Source of the DNA: Brevundimonas sp. PAMC22021
Lineage (GTDB): Bacteria > Pseudomonadota > Alphaproteobacteria > Caulobacterales > Caulobacteraceae
Assembly (NCBI RefSeq): GCF_019443405.1
Contig: NZ_CP080376.1
Location: forward strand, 1,984,001 to 2,048,000
DNA: 64,000 nucleotides
Reading direction: 5' to 3'
Part shown: piece after piece, positions 8,251 to 16,596 of the stretch
Numbering within the stretch: the first letter of the stretch is position 1
Layout of the letters: each line of letters begins with the position of its first letter
Notes under the pieces: model-generated
Told to the model about the DNA's origin: nothing
Database searches by the model: none
What the model saw: only the letters and a program-made list of their open reading frames with translations
Program-made: the position numbers and the translations under genes

Positions 8251-9153
8251 ATGCGCTATCGTCCGTTCGGGCCGTCGGGCGCGGCCGTTTCCGCCATCAC
8301 CCTGAGCGTCGGCGCCGACATGCTGGCGCGCGGGCGCGAGGCGGCGATGTCGCTGCTGTTCGCCGCGCTGGAGCAAGGCATCAACAGCTATCGTCTGGAG
8401 ACCGCCGATCCGGTGGTGGCCGAGGTGCTGGGCGAGGCCCTGTCGCACCTGGACCGCAAGCTGGCCTTGGTGTCGCTGACGCTGGGCGAGGTCGATCCCC
8501 GCCGGCAGGTGCGCGATTTCACCTCCGAAGGCATCACGGCCGCCGTGGACCGGGTGCTGCATTATTCCGGGCTGGGCTGGATCGACGTGGCGGTGCTGGA
8601 CGCGCCGGGCGAGCATGAGTTGCGCTATGCCGGGCTGAACGCGCTGAAGACCATGAAGCGGACCGAGCGGCTGCGGCTGGCGGGCGTCGCCGGCGACGGC
8701 GAGGCCATGGACGCCTTTGTCTCGACCGGCGCCTTCGACGTGCTGGTGACGCCATGCAACGTACGCTCGGACTGGAAGGTGCGGGCCCGCATCCGCGCCG
8801 CGCGCGAGCAGGACATGATGGTGTTCGCCACGGACTATTTTCCGCAGGCGCTGCTGCGCGAGCCGGAGGGCGATATCTCGCCGGTGCGACGCGGCCTGTT
8901 CGGCCTGGGCGCGAAGGCCGCAGCGCCTTCGCCCGTGGGGCCGGACCCTTACGCCTTCTTGCGCCGCACCGCCCGCTGGACGCCCGAGACGATCTGCCTG
9001 GCGCACGCCCTGACCGATCCGGCCCTGACCAGCGTGATCGTGCGGGCTCAGGACACCGCCCACCTTGAGGCTCTGTCTGAAACGCCCGAGCGCGACCTGC
9101 CGCCGGGCCTGGCTGCACAGATGGAGATGGCGCGGGTCGACGCGGCGGCGTGA
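8251..9153 (+). CDS. aldo/keto reductase-like protein lacking catalytic residues
   Basis: The 300 residues thread onto the aldo/keto reductase TIM barrel: an N-terminal MRYRPFGPSGAAVS like the family's start, AALEQGINSYRLETAD where active enzymes have GINFFDTAxxYG, a beta strand KLALVSLTLGEVD where the catalytic Lys sits, and IDVAVLDAPGE where LHRP normally supplies His. The Asp, Tyr, Lys and His positions therefore all appear replaced. Length and overall hydrophobic pattern are intact and there is no frameshift, so it looks like a maintained pseudoenzyme. It starts five bases after bolA and is followed by grxD, so a role linked to iron-sulfur proteins is possible but only inferred. Confidence 0.7.
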   Translation: MRYRPFGPSGAAVSAITLSVGADMLARGREAAMSLLFAALEQGINSYRLETADPVVAEVLGEALSHLDRKLALVSLTLGEVDPRRQVRDFTSEGITAAVDRVLHYSGLGWIDVAVLDAPGEHELRYAGLNALKTMKRTERLRLAGVAGDGEAMDAFVSTGAFDVLVTPCNVRSDWKVRARIRAAREQDMMVFATDYFPQALLREPEGDISPVRRGLFGLGAKAAAPSPVGPDPYAFLRRTARWTPETICLAHALTDPALTSVIVRAQDTAHLEALSETPERDLPPGLAAQMEMARVDAAA

Positions 9154-9165
9154 CGCCGCGCGCCC

Positions 9166-9192
9166 TTGACCGGACCTCGGCCGGCGCCTAGC
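9166..9192 (+). promoter_or_regulatory. candidate promoter for grxD
   Basis: TTGACC at 9166-9171 and CCTAGC at 9187-9192, with 15 bases between, lie 26 bases before the grxD start. The -10 resembles the GCTA-type element of Caulobacter housekeeping promoters. The spacing is short, so this is tentative. Confidence 0.3.
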
Positions 9193-9217
9193 TGACGCGC
9201 AAACGAAAGGGTCACCC

Positions 9218-9586
9218 ATGACCGACGCCACCCTCCAGTCGACCAGCCCGACTACCGACCCCGTCCACGCCTTTATCGCCTCCACGCTCGCCGAGCACGA
9301 CGTGGTGCTGTTCATGAAGGGCACGCCGGACCAGCCGCGCTGCGGCTTCTCGTCGCTGGCCGTGCAGATCCTGGATCATGTCGGCGCGCCGTTCGTGGGC
9401 GTGGACGTGCTGCAGGACGAGACCCTGCGCGAGGGCATCAAGAGCTTCACCGACTGGCCGACCATTCCGCAGCTCTACGTCAAGGGCGAGTTCGTCGGCG
9501 GCTCGGACATCGTGCGCGAGATGTTCCAGGCGGGCGAGCTTCAGGCGCTGATGACCGAAAAAGGCGTGGCGCTCGGCGAGGCCTGA
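9218..9586 (+). CDS. grxD: monothiol glutaredoxin, Grx4/GrxD type
   Basis: A 122-residue CGFS glutaredoxin. The active site is RCGFSS with Cys 42; TIPQLYVKGEFVGGSDIV carries the cis-proline loop and the GG-S-D glutathione-binding motif. Such proteins bind a 2Fe-2S cluster between two monomers, or with BolA, and pass it to apoproteins. Residues 1-15 are an unconserved extension. An in-frame downstream Met is not evident near the usual start, so the ATG at 9218, preceded by GAAAGG, is kept. The thioesterase gene follows after three bases. Confidence 0.95.
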   Translation: MTDATLQSTSPTTDPVHAFIASTLAEHDVVLFMKGTPDQPRCGFSSLAVQILDHVGAPFVGVDVLQDETLREGIKSFTDWPTIPQLYVKGEFVGGSDIVREMFQAGELQALMTEKGVALGEA

Positions 9587-9589
9587 CCC

Positions 9590-10030
9590 ATGGCGCGGAG
9601 CGTGCTTCAGCCGCGCGAGGACCGCGAGGTCTTCGTCGTGCCGCTCGAGGTTCTGCCTGAGCACATCGACGCCAACGGCCACGTCAACAACGTCGTTTAT
9701 GTCGGCTGGCTGCAGGATGCCGGCACGGCGCACTGGAACGCGCGCTTTTCCGAGGAAGACCGCAACCGCTGGTCCTGGGTCGCGCTGAGGCATGAGATCG
9801 ACTATCTGCGCGGCATAGAGCCGGGCGCGCAGGGCGTGGTCGCCCGCACCTGGGTCGGCGCGCCGCAAGGGCCGCGCTTCAGCCGCTATGTGCGGATCGA
9901 GGACGCCCAGGGCCGGGTCTGCGCCCAGGGCGTATCGGAATGGTGCCTGGTCGATGCGCAGACGCTGAGGCCGCAGCGTATCCCGCCGTTCATGCTGGCG
10001 GTGTTCGACACGGTGGCGGCAAGCGCCTAG
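9590..10030 (+). CDS. acyl-CoA thioesterase, hotdog (4HBT) family
   Basis: A 146-residue hotdog-fold protein. HIDANGHVNNVVYVGWLQDA matches the 4HBT signature, whose Asp and the following helix form the catalytic and dimer elements; the remaining strands (RHEIDYLRGIEPG, VRIEDAQGRVCAQGVSEWCLV) complete the fold. Members hydrolyse acyl-CoA or acyl-ACP thioesters; which acyl chain cannot be read from sequence. It follows grxD directly and is probably read through from it. Confidence 0.85.
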   Translation: MARSVLQPREDREVFVVPLEVLPEHIDANGHVNNVVYVGWLQDAGTAHWNARFSEEDRNRWSWVALRHEIDYLRGIEPGAQGVVARTWVGAPQGPRFSRYVRIEDAQGRVCAQGVSEWCLVDAQTLRPQRIPPFMLAVFDTVAASA

Positions 10031-10032
10031 AC

Positions 10033-10090
10033 GCCCCCTCCCCCTGGAGGGGGAGGGGGACCGCGCCCGGAGGGCGGGGTGGAGGGGGAA
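10033..10090. repeat. palindromic intergenic repeat, type B half unit
   Basis: A GC-rich hairpin (CCCCCTCCCCC-TGGAGGGGGAGGGGG) followed by a CCGCGCCCGGAGGGCGGGGTGG stretch and GGAGGGGG. It equals one half of the longer type B elements at 11835, 23061 and 26717. It fills the gap between two convergent genes and may act as a bidirectional RNA hairpin. Confidence 0.7.
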
Positions 10091-10097
10091 AGTCCCC

Positions 10098-10481
10098 CTA
10101 CTTCAGCGGATTCAGCACCCGAACCTGTGCGCCCGCATCGAGCCCCAGGTCCGCGAAGGTCCAGCGCAGTTCGACGCCTTCGGCCAGTAGGGCGCGGCAA
10201 TTGTCGGGCTTGGTGCGCTTCAGCGTGACCTCGGCCGGATCGCCATCGGTGACCCCAAGTTCGAAATCGGCCGCGCTGGTGCAGCCGTTGGAATCGACGC
10301 GCACCACAAGGGCGTCGCCCTCGATGCGAGCGGTGCGGATCGCCTCGGCGGGACGAGGCAGGGTGTCGGCCACGTGCACCGTGACGTTCTCGCCGCCGCT
10401 GCTGTCATAGACGACGCAGGCGGCCAGCATCGGCGCGGCGACCGCCACGGCCGCCAGACCTTTCAGCACGCGCGCGATCAT
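10098..10481 (-). CDS. small lipoprotein of unknown function
   Basis: A 127-residue lipoprotein: signal peptide MIARVLKGLAAVAVAAPMLA with lipobox LAAC (Cys 22). The mature part is mostly beta in character (ADTLPRPAEAIRTARIEGDALVVRVDSNGC) with two further cysteines, one in SNGCTSAADFELGV and one in PDNCRALL, which could form a disulfide. The frame is open far upstream (to 11786) but this is a shadow of the reductase gene. The ATG at 10481 overlaps the stop of the preceding 37-residue lipoprotein by ATGA, so the two are probably translated together. I do not recognise the domain. Confidence 0.75.
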   Translation of the reverse strand: MIARVLKGLAAVAVAAPMLAACVVYDSSGGENVTVHVADTLPRPAEAIRTARIEGDALVVRVDSNGCTSAADFELGVTDGDPAEVTLKRTKPDNCRALLAEGVELRWTFADLGLDAGAQVRVLNPLK

Positions 10482-10591
10482 TGGGCGGCAGGGGCGGTGA
10501 CGACGCGCGTGGTGGGCTTTTCCGTCGAGATGACGATGCAGCCGCCCAGCAGCGGCGCGGAAACGGCGAGAGCGATGACGAGACGCAGCAT
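10478..10591 (-). CDS. very small lipoprotein (37 residues), coupled to the next
   Basis: MLRLVIALAVSAPLLGGC gives a signal peptide and a lipobox (LGGC, Cys 18), leaving about 20 mature residues (CIVISTEKPTTRVVTAPAAQ). Size and character recall the entericidin-like or VirB7-like mini-lipoproteins, but no motif proves either. The gene would be missed by length filters. It ends in an ATGA overlap with the 127-residue lipoprotein gene. A homologous beginning (ACVVYDSS versus GCIVISTE) suggests the two lipoproteins may have related N termini. Confidence 0.6.
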   Translation of the reverse strand: MLRLVIALAVSAPLLGGCIVISTEKPTTRVVTAPAAQ

Positions 10592-10733
10592 TGGTGTTCC
10601 CCGTGGTTGAAGCGTTGCCGTCTTGTGACGCGGGCGATTTCGGAAAACACGTGAATAATCGGAAAGGCGGGGCTTGATCCGAACCGCAACCGGCATAGGT
10701 GCACAACCCTCCTCTCCTCCCGGATACGCAGTC

Positions 10734-11831
10734 ATGAGCCAGCTCTTCTCGCCCGTCGCCATGGGTCCGCTTCAGCTGAAGAACCGCGTGGCGATCGCGC
10801 CCATGTGCCAATATTCGGCGGTGGACGGCCTGCCCCAGCCTTGGCACGTCCAGCATATCGGCCGGCTGGCGATTTCGGGCGCCGGCCTGACGATCATCGA
10901 GGCGACGGGCGTCGAGCCGGAGGGCCGCATCACGCCGGACGACACCGGCCTGTGGAACGACGAACAGGAGGCGGCCTTTGCGCGTATCCTGGCCGACATC
11001 CGCACCTATTCCGACCAGCCGATCGGCGTGCAGCTGGCCCATGCCGGCCGAAAGGCCTCGACCCACGCTCCGGCCAAGGGCGGCGAGGCGCTGGGGCCGG
11101 ACGAAGGCGCCTGGGAGACGCTGGCGCCATCGGCCATCGCGTTCAAGGACGGCTGGCACACCCCCAAGGCCATGGACGAGGCCGACATGCAGCGGGTGAC
11201 GGACGCCTTTGTGCAGGCGGCCCAGCGGGCGGACCGCGCGGGCTTCGACGTGGTCGAACTGCATGCCGCGCACGGCTATCTGCTCAGCGAGTTCCTGTCG
11301 CCGCTGTCGAACCAGCGGACGGACGAATACGGCGGCTCGCCCGAAAACCGGATGCGCTTTCCGATGCGTGTGGCGCAGGCGTTGCGTGACGCCTGGCCGC
11401 GAACCAAGGCGCTGGGCGTGCGCTTCAACGGCTCGGACTGGGTCGACGGCGGGATCGCGCTGGAAGAGGTCACCGCCTTTGGCCGGGCGCTGCACGAGAT
11501 GGGCTACGACTATCTTCACCTGACGTCGGGCGGCAACGCGGCCAAGGCCAGCATCCCCGGTCGCGAGCCCGGCTATCAGCTGCGCTTCGCCGAAGCCGTG
11601 AAGCAGGCGGTTCCAGAGGCCCTGGTGATGGCCGTCGGCATGATCTTCGACCCGCAACAGGCCGAAGAGATCGTGGCGAGCGGATCGGCGGACATCGTGG
11701 CGATCGCGCGCGCGGCGCTGGACGACCCGCACTGGCCGCACCATGCGGCGGCGGCGCTGCACAGCGACGAGGACCTGCCGGTGCAATATTTCGGCGCGTC
11801 CAAGGGGCTGTGGGCGGGGTATCGGGGGTAG
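10734..11831 (+). CDS. NADH:flavin oxidoreductase, old yellow enzyme (YqjM type)
   Basis: A 365-residue FMN-dependent ene-reductase that reduces activated C=C bonds. Features: LFSPVAMGPLQLKNRVAIAPMCQYSA with Cys 25, the YqjM-class cysteine near FMN; WHVQHIGRLAISGAGL; QLAHAGRKA; the active-site pair in VELHAAHGYLLSEFLSP; and a C-terminal phosphate-binding region (VGMIFDPQQAEEIV, IVAIARAALDDPHW). The ATG at 10734 matches the family start. It is divergent from the two lipoproteins. The physiological substrate is unknown; detoxification of electrophiles is a common proposal for this class. Confidence 0.92.
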   Translation: MSQLFSPVAMGPLQLKNRVAIAPMCQYSAVDGLPQPWHVQHIGRLAISGAGLTIIEATGVEPEGRITPDDTGLWNDEQEAAFARILADIRTYSDQPIGVQLAHAGRKASTHAPAKGGEALGPDEGAWETLAPSAIAFKDGWHTPKAMDEADMQRVTDAFVQAAQRADRAGFDVVELHAAHGYLLSEFLSPLSNQRTDEYGGSPENRMRFPMRVAQALRDAWPRTKALGVRFNGSDWVDGGIALEEVTAFGRALHEMGYDYLHLTSGGNAAKASIPGREPGYQLRFAEAVKQAVPEALVMAVGMIFDPQQAEEIVASGSADIVAIARAALDDPHWPHHAAAALHSDEDLPVQYFGASKGLWAGYRG

Positions 11832-11834
11832 GTT

Positions 11835-11950
11835 CCCCCTCCACCACGCCCGCTGGGCGCGGTCCCCCTCCCCCAGAGGGGGAGGAGTTAGAAGCGGTCA
11901 TTCCTCCCCCTCTGGGGGAGGGGGACCATGCGGAGCATGGTGGAGGGGGC
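11835..11950. repeat. palindromic intergenic repeat, type B full unit
   Basis: Two half units in inverted order: CCCCCTCCACCACGCCCG...GCGGTCCCCCTCCCCCAGAGGGGGAGGA, a short centre, then TCCTCCCCCTCTGGGGGAGG...GCATGGTGGAGGGGG. The halves can fold into two hairpins or one long stem. It lies between convergent genes and could serve as a two-way terminator, though neither side has a T tract. Confidence 0.8.
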
Positions 11951-11962
11951 CAGCCCCGGACG

Positions 11963-12982
11963 TCAGTCCTCGCCCACCATGGCGATCCAGGGATCGGCGG
12001 CGCCGGCCTCGACCTCGGCGACCTTGACCGCGGGCCAGCCGACCGAGGCCGTCGCGCTCTCGGTCCAGGCGGCGACCGTCCAGTCGCGCAGCTCGGCGGC
12101 CCCGGCGGCGAGACGCTCGGTCACGAAGGCGGCGCCGCGCGGGTCAGTCTCGTTGAATCCGCCCTGCTTCTCCAGCCGATAGAAGGGGATCACCATGCCG
12201 AGGGTGGTCTTCAAGTAGCCGACCGTGCGCGCCTTGACGTCAAAGGCGCCGCCTTGTGACGCGGGCATCGCGGCCTCGACCGCGTCCAGGCGCGCGATGC
12301 GGGCGGTGAAGGCGCCTTCGAACACGCCGTGGGTCTGGCGCGAGTTGGTGAAGCCTTCCGGGTTCGGATAGTCGCCCCAGCCGTTGTAGTGGATCGAGGT
12401 GTGGTGCGGCTGCGAGCCGTCGCCGACATAGTGCGCCAGCACGCCGAGGTCGCGCAGGATCAGCGCCTCGCGCCGCTCGCGGTCGACGCGGTACCAGGCC
12501 CGGCGTTCCATGTTGGTTTCGCGCGCCTCCTGCGCGCTCAGCACGCGCCAATAGGCGAAGTCGCGCACCAGCTGCTGCCAGCCGTCCATCATCGCATAGG
12601 GCAGGTAGCCGGCGTCGTCGACGTCGAGCCCGGCCTTCGTCAGGGCGGCGTCGTATTCCGATTTCAGGCGCGGCAAGGCGTCGATGCCGGGACCCTGTGC
12701 GGTCAGGGCGAAGCCGTTGTCGTCTAGGTCGATGAAGTGGGCGGTGTCGCGCTCGCGGTCATGCGGCTGCCCTGCGCCCTTCCAGCGATCCGGCTCGCGC
12801 GCCAGCTCGCCCACGTCGGCGATGGCGCCCGGACTGCGCAGAAAGGCCGGCAGGTCGGCGGGCAGCGCGCGCATGGCCGCGACCCCGATCAGCCGGTGTC
12901 CGCTCGATCCCCAGGCCTCCACCTGGGCGGCCGGAAGGGCCAGGACGACGGCGGCGACCGCCGCGGCGACGATGCGTTTCAT
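11963..12982 (-). CDS. S1/P1 nuclease family protein, secreted
   Basis: A 339-residue zinc-dependent nuclease of the S1/P1-phospholipase C fold. The signal peptide (MKRIVAAAVAAVVLALPAAQ) would be cut before W24, and a mature N-terminal Trp is itself a zinc ligand in this family (WGSSGHRLIG). Other likely ligands: an Asp in ERDTAHFIDLDD, and the LAHYVGDGSQPHHTS and QTHGVFEG histidines and aspartate. It probably degrades single-stranded nucleic acid or 3'-nucleotides outside the inner membrane for nutrient recovery. It converges on the reductase gene across a type B repeat. Confidence 0.88.
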   Translation of the reverse strand: MKRIVAAAVAAVVLALPAAQVEAWGSSGHRLIGVAAMRALPADLPAFLRSPGAIADVGELAREPDRWKGAGQPHDRERDTAHFIDLDDNGFALTAQGPGIDALPRLKSEYDAALTKAGLDVDDAGYLPYAMMDGWQQLVRDFAYWRVLSAQEARETNMERRAWYRVDRERREALILRDLGVLAHYVGDGSQPHHTSIHYNGWGDYPNPEGFTNSRQTHGVFEGAFTARIARLDAVEAAMPASQGGAFDVKARTVGYLKTTLGMVIPFYRLEKQGGFNETDPRGAAFVTERLAAGAAELRDWTVAAWTESATASVGWPAVKVAEVEAGAADPWIAMVGED

Positions 12983-13213
12983 GGGGTGATCCGATGCGCA
13001 AGAACAGGCGACCGCCTTAGCGGATCACAGCGCCCGCCTCCAGCCCGCGGCGCCCTGACGGTTTGCGCAGCGGGCGGAAGTGCTTAAGTTGGTTGGACTC
13101 CTTGCCCTTGTCCCCCGATCCAAGGCTCCACACCGGCAGGGAGCGGCGACCCATCCGGCGTCGTCTTGGTCGCCCCTGCGGCGCCCGTGGAGACCTGACC
13201 AGAAGGATACGCC

Positions 13214-13882
13214 ATGCGCGCACAACGTATCGCCGCCGTTCTCTCTCTCACCGCCCTGACCGCCTCCGTGGCCGGCGCCACGTTCGCTCAGGACGCCGCC
13301 GCTCCCGCTCCGGCCCAGGAGGCCACGCCCGCCGCCGCCGCCGCACCGGCCCAAGCCGCGACCGGCGAGTTCACCGACGCGGAGCTGAAGTCCTATGGCG
13401 CCGCCCTGCCCCGCGTGCGCGCGGTGTCGCAGGCCTTGAACGGCGGCCAGCCGACGCCCGAGCAGACCGCCGAGTTGCAGGCCGCCGTCGCCGCGACCGG
13501 CCTGGCCACCGAACGCTTCAACGCCATCGCCCAAGCGGCGGCCAACGACCCCGTGCTGCAGGCGCGCATCGCGGTGGCCGCGGCGCCCGCCTCGGCGGCC
13601 GGTTCGGTCGGCGCCAGCGTGACGGAGGATGAACTGAGCAAGTTCGCCGCCGCCAACCAGCGCCTCGGCGCTATTGCCCAGTCGCTGAACGGCGCCCAGC
13701 CGTCGCCGGAGCAGGCCACGGAAATGCAGGGCATCGTGGCCGCCTCCGGCTTGGAGGTCGAACGCTTCAACGCCATCGGCCAGGCGGTTTCGCAGGACGA
13801 GGGCCTGCGCGCCCGCATCGCCCTGGCCCAAGCCCGTTCGCAAGGCGCGGCGCCGGCGCCCGCCCCAGCCCCGGCTCAGTAG
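13214..13882 (+). CDS. secreted protein with two DUF4168-like repeats
   Basis: A 222-residue protein with a signal peptide (cut near TFAQD) and an Ala/Pro-rich spacer to about residue 50. Residues 53-119 and 136-202 are two copies of one helical unit that align without gaps: 36 of 67 positions are identical, including LNGxQPxPEQ and ERFNAI. A Pro/Ala tail follows. The unit resembles DUF4168, a periplasmic domain of unknown function. GAAGGA precedes the ATG. It converges on the antiporter gene with four bases between, so no separate terminator is available. Confidence 0.75.
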   Translation: MRAQRIAAVLSLTALTASVAGATFAQDAAAPAPAQEATPAAAAAPAQAATGEFTDAELKSYGAALPRVRAVSQALNGGQPTPEQTAELQAAVAATGLATERFNAIAQAAANDPVLQARIAVAAAPASAAGSVGASVTEDELSKFAAANQRLGAIAQSLNGAQPSPEQATEMQGIVAASGLEVERFNAIGQAVSQDEGLRARIALAQARSQGAAPAPAPAPAQ

Positions 13883-13886
13883 GACG

Positions 13887-15752
13887 TCAGGACGTGAGTT
13901 CGTCCGCGTCGGCGACCACCGGCGCGGGCGGACCCGCCTCGTCCTCGTTCAGGACCCGGCCCTCGCGGCGAGGCGTGATATAGGGCGCCGGCTTCGGCGT
14001 CGGCATGTTGCCGCGCGTCAGCTGGGCTCCCGCCTTCAAGCCCCCGGTCAGCTGCAGGTCCAGCCGCGCCTCGTCGCGGCGACGCACGTCGCCGATGGTC
14101 AGGGCCGCCTCGCGTTCGTCCAGCCCCAGTTCCATCAGGGCGCGCTCGCCGAACTTCAGCGCCGACTCGAACGTCTCGCGCACCTGATAGTCGACCCCCG
14201 CCTGGATCAGGCGGATCGAATGCCCCCGATCATAGGCGCGCACCAGCACCTTGGTCAGCGGGAACTCCGACTTCACCAGCTCCACGATGTGATCGGCGAC
14301 TTCGGGCTTGTCGACGCAGACCAGCACGGCCTCGGCCTGCTCGGCGCCCGAGGCGCGCAAGGTGTCCAGCCGCGATCCGTCGCCATAATAGACCTTGAAG
14401 CCGAAGGTCGCGGCGGCCTGGATCATCTCCACGTCGTTTTCGATGATGGAGACGTCCACGTCGCGCGCCAGCAGCGGCTGGGCCACGACCTGAGCGAAGC
14501 GGCCAAAGCCGATGATCAGCACCTGGCCGCGCAGGCCGTCGGCGGCGTCCACATCGTCGGCGTCATCAGCCGTCAGCGGGCGCTCGGGCGTGAACCGCCT
14601 GAGCAGCAGGGTGGTCAGCGGCGTCAGCGCCATCGACAGGATCACGATGGCCGACATCATGGCCGCGACGCGTGCATCGAACAGGCCGGCGGCCAGCGCC
14701 GCGCCATACAGCACGAAGGCGAACTCGCCGCCTTGCGCGAACAGGGCCGAGCGATCGACCGCCTCGCGGTGCGTCGCCTTGAACAGCCGCGCCACCCCAT
14801 AGATGCCGGCGGCCTTGACCACCATGAAGGCAAGAAGGCCGCCCAGCACGATCCGCCAATCGGCGACCACCACCGCGAGGTCCAGGGACATGCCGACGCT
14901 GAGGAAGAACAGGCCCAGCAGAATGGCGCGGAACGGCTCGACGTCGGCCTCCAGCTGATGCCGGAACGACGATTCCGACAGCAGCACCCCGGCCAGAAAG
15001 GCGCCCATGGCCATGGACAGGCCGCCCAGGCTCATGGCCCAGGCCGCGCCCACGACGACCAGCAGGGCGGCGGCCGTCATCACCTCGCGCCCGCCGTATT
15101 TCGCCAGGAGGCGGAACAGCGGATTGACCAGCCAGCGTCCCGCCGCCAGCACCCCGGCCACCGCCGCGAGCGCAAAGCCGACCGTGCGCCACAAGGGCGG
15201 CGCGGCCTCGTGCGACACGCCCGTCACGCTGGCCAGCACCGCGACGATGGCCAGCAGCGGCACGATGGCCAGGTCTTCGAGCAGCAGGATGGACACCGCG
15301 CGCTGACCCGGCCCGCCGGCGAGCTCGCCCCGCTCCTCCAGCATCTGCATGATCACGGCTGTGGAGGACAAAACGAAGCCCATGGCGGCGACAAAGGCGA
15401 CGGGCGCCGCCACGCCCACGGCCATGGCGGTCAGGGTCAGCAGACCTCCGCAAACCAGCACCTGAGCGGCGCCAAGCCCGAAGATGTCATGACGCAGGCT
15501 CCACAGACGCCGGGGCCGCATCTCCAGGCCGATGATGAACAGGAATATGACCACGCCGAACTCGGCGACGTGCAGAATGGTCTCGGGCTCGCGGAACAGG
15601 CCCAGGCCAAAGGGGCCGATGGCCAGCCCCGCCGCCAGATAGCCCAGCACTGAACCCAGGCCGATCTTGCGAAAGATCGGCACGGCGATCACGCCGGCCG
15701 CCAGCAGCGCCGCCGCCGCGCCCAGATCCAGTCCCGCCGTCGCCTCGGCCAT
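13887..15752 (-). CDS. Kef-type monovalent cation:proton antiporter (CPA2) with TrkA-N domain
   Basis: A 621-residue inner-membrane protein. Residues 1 to about 385 form 12-13 membrane segments of the CPA2 sodium/proton exchanger fold (VLGYLAAGLAIGPFGLGLF, LFIIGLEMRP, GFVLSSTAVIMQML, ALFAQGGEFAFVLYG). About 410-525 is a Rossmann TrkA-N/RCK domain (VLIIGFGRFAQVVAQPL, YYGDGSRLDTLRASG) that gates K+ efflux by NAD(H) or glutathione adducts in KefB/KefC. The last 60 residues are unconserved. No KefF/KefG partner lies nearby. It probably protects against electrophiles or acid stress, by analogy. Confidence 0.9.
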   Translation of the reverse strand: MAEATAGLDLGAAAALLAAGVIAVPIFRKIGLGSVLGYLAAGLAIGPFGLGLFREPETILHVAEFGVVIFLFIIGLEMRPRRLWSLRHDIFGLGAAQVLVCGGLLTLTAMAVGVAAPVAFVAAMGFVLSSTAVIMQMLEERGELAGGPGQRAVSILLLEDLAIVPLLAIVAVLASVTGVSHEAAPPLWRTVGFALAAVAGVLAAGRWLVNPLFRLLAKYGGREVMTAAALLVVVGAAWAMSLGGLSMAMGAFLAGVLLSESSFRHQLEADVEPFRAILLGLFFLSVGMSLDLAVVVADWRIVLGGLLAFMVVKAAGIYGVARLFKATHREAVDRSALFAQGGEFAFVLYGAALAAGLFDARVAAMMSAIVILSMALTPLTTLLLRRFTPERPLTADDADDVDAADGLRGQVLIIGFGRFAQVVAQPLLARDVDVSIIENDVEMIQAAATFGFKVYYGDGSRLDTLRASGAEQAEAVLVCVDKPEVADHIVELVKSEFPLTKVLVRAYDRGHSIRLIQAGVDYQVRETFESALKFGERALMELGLDEREAALTIGDVRRRDEARLDLQLTGGLKAGAQLTRGNMPTPKPAPYITPRREGRVLNEDEAGPPAPVVADADELTS

Positions 15753-15843
15753 GGCGCTCTCCCGCTACAAGCTGAGCGGTGAAGGTGGGGCGCCGTTCGC
15801 CAATTTGCGAGCCTTCTGACGGAGGGTTGTTTCGGACATGAAG

Positions 15844-15911
15844 AAACCCCTCCGTCTCGCCGACCATCGCCGCCGATCCACCTCCCCGCCGCTGAAGCGG
15901 CAGGGAGGAGA
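15844..15911. repeat. palindromic intergenic repeat, type A half unit
   Basis: AACCCCTCCGTCTCGCCGAC..., GATCCACCTCCCCGCCGCT and GCGGCAGGGAGGAGA: one half of the type A elements found complete at 20351, 33037 and 41505. It ends directly at the stop codon of the dioxygenase gene on the minus strand. Confidence 0.7.
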
Positions 15912-15912
15912 G

Positions 15913-16596
15913 CTATACCTCCGACCAGCGGCGCAGGAGGTTGTGATAGACGCCGGTCAGTTCGATCACGGCCTGGTTCTTGGGGCCCTTGTCGGCCGCG
16001 ACGCGCTGGGTGGCCACGTCCAGGCGGAACAGCGTCTCGCGGTCGGCGTCGTCGCGCACCAGGCTTTGCAGCCACATGAAGGAGGAGACGCGGGCGCCGC
16101 GCGTGACGGGGGTGACGCGGTGCAGGCTCTTGGAGGGGTAGAGCACCAGGTCTCCGGCGGGCAGCTTGATCGACTGCTGGCCGTACATTTCCTCGATGAT
16201 CAGCTCGCCGCCGTCGTAGTCTTCGGGCTCGGACAGGAACAGGGTGGCGGACAGGTCGCTGCGAATGCGCAGGCCGTCGCGACCGCGTTGGCGGATGGCG
16301 TTGTCGACGTGCAGGCCGAACTCGCCTCCGCCCTCGTAGCGGTTGAACAGCGGGGGAAAGATCGTGTGCGGCAGGGCCGCCGCCACGAACATCGGATTGG
16401 CGTGGAGCGCCTGGACGACGAGGGCGGACACTTCCTGCGCCTCGGCGCTGTCCTCGGGCAGTTGCCGGTTGCGCTTGGCGGTGGCGGACTGGTGGCCCGA
16501 GGTCATGTTGCCGTCGGCCCATGGACCGGCGTCGAGCCGTTCGCGCAACGCACCGACTTCGGCCTTGGTGAACACTTCGGGGATGTGCAGCAACAT
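15913..16596 (-). CDS. Fe(II)/2-oxoglutarate dioxygenase, PiuC/YbiX (PKHD-type hydroxylase)
   Basis: A 227-residue cytosolic dioxygenase. The iron site fits HVDNAI (H and D) and the later [10 protein letters not shown] histidine, and the following Arg suits 2-oxoglutarate binding; [17 protein letters not shown] and [14 protein letters not shown] are typical of the family. PiuC genes are regularly found next to siderophore receptors of the PiuA/Fiu type, as here, and are iron-regulated in Pseudomonas. An imperfect-loop stem (ACGGCCC at 16619 and GGGCCGT at 16641) lies in the 80-base gap after the receptor gene and might lower expression of this downstream gene. Confidence 0.9.
   Translation of the reverse strand: MLLHIPEVFTKAEVGALRERLDAGPWADGNMTSGHQSATAKRNRQLPEDSAEAQEVSALVVQALHANPMFVAAALPHTIFPPLFNRYEGGGEFGLHVDNAIRQRGRDGLRIRSDLSATLFLSEPEDYDGGELIIEEMYGQQSIKLPAGDLVLYPSKSLHRVTPVTRGARVSSFMWLQSLVRDDADRETLFRLDVATQRVAADKGPKNQAVIELTGVYHNLLRRWSEV

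Noticed and set aside
10033..11950. Possible insertion sequence at the type B repeats
   Set aside because: There is no transposase frame and no target duplication that I can see; elements are only about 110 bases long.
14220..15653. 477-codon plus-strand frame opposite the Kef antiporter
   Set aside because: Composition is dominated by His, Gln and Arg, typical of antisense reading of a membrane protein gene.
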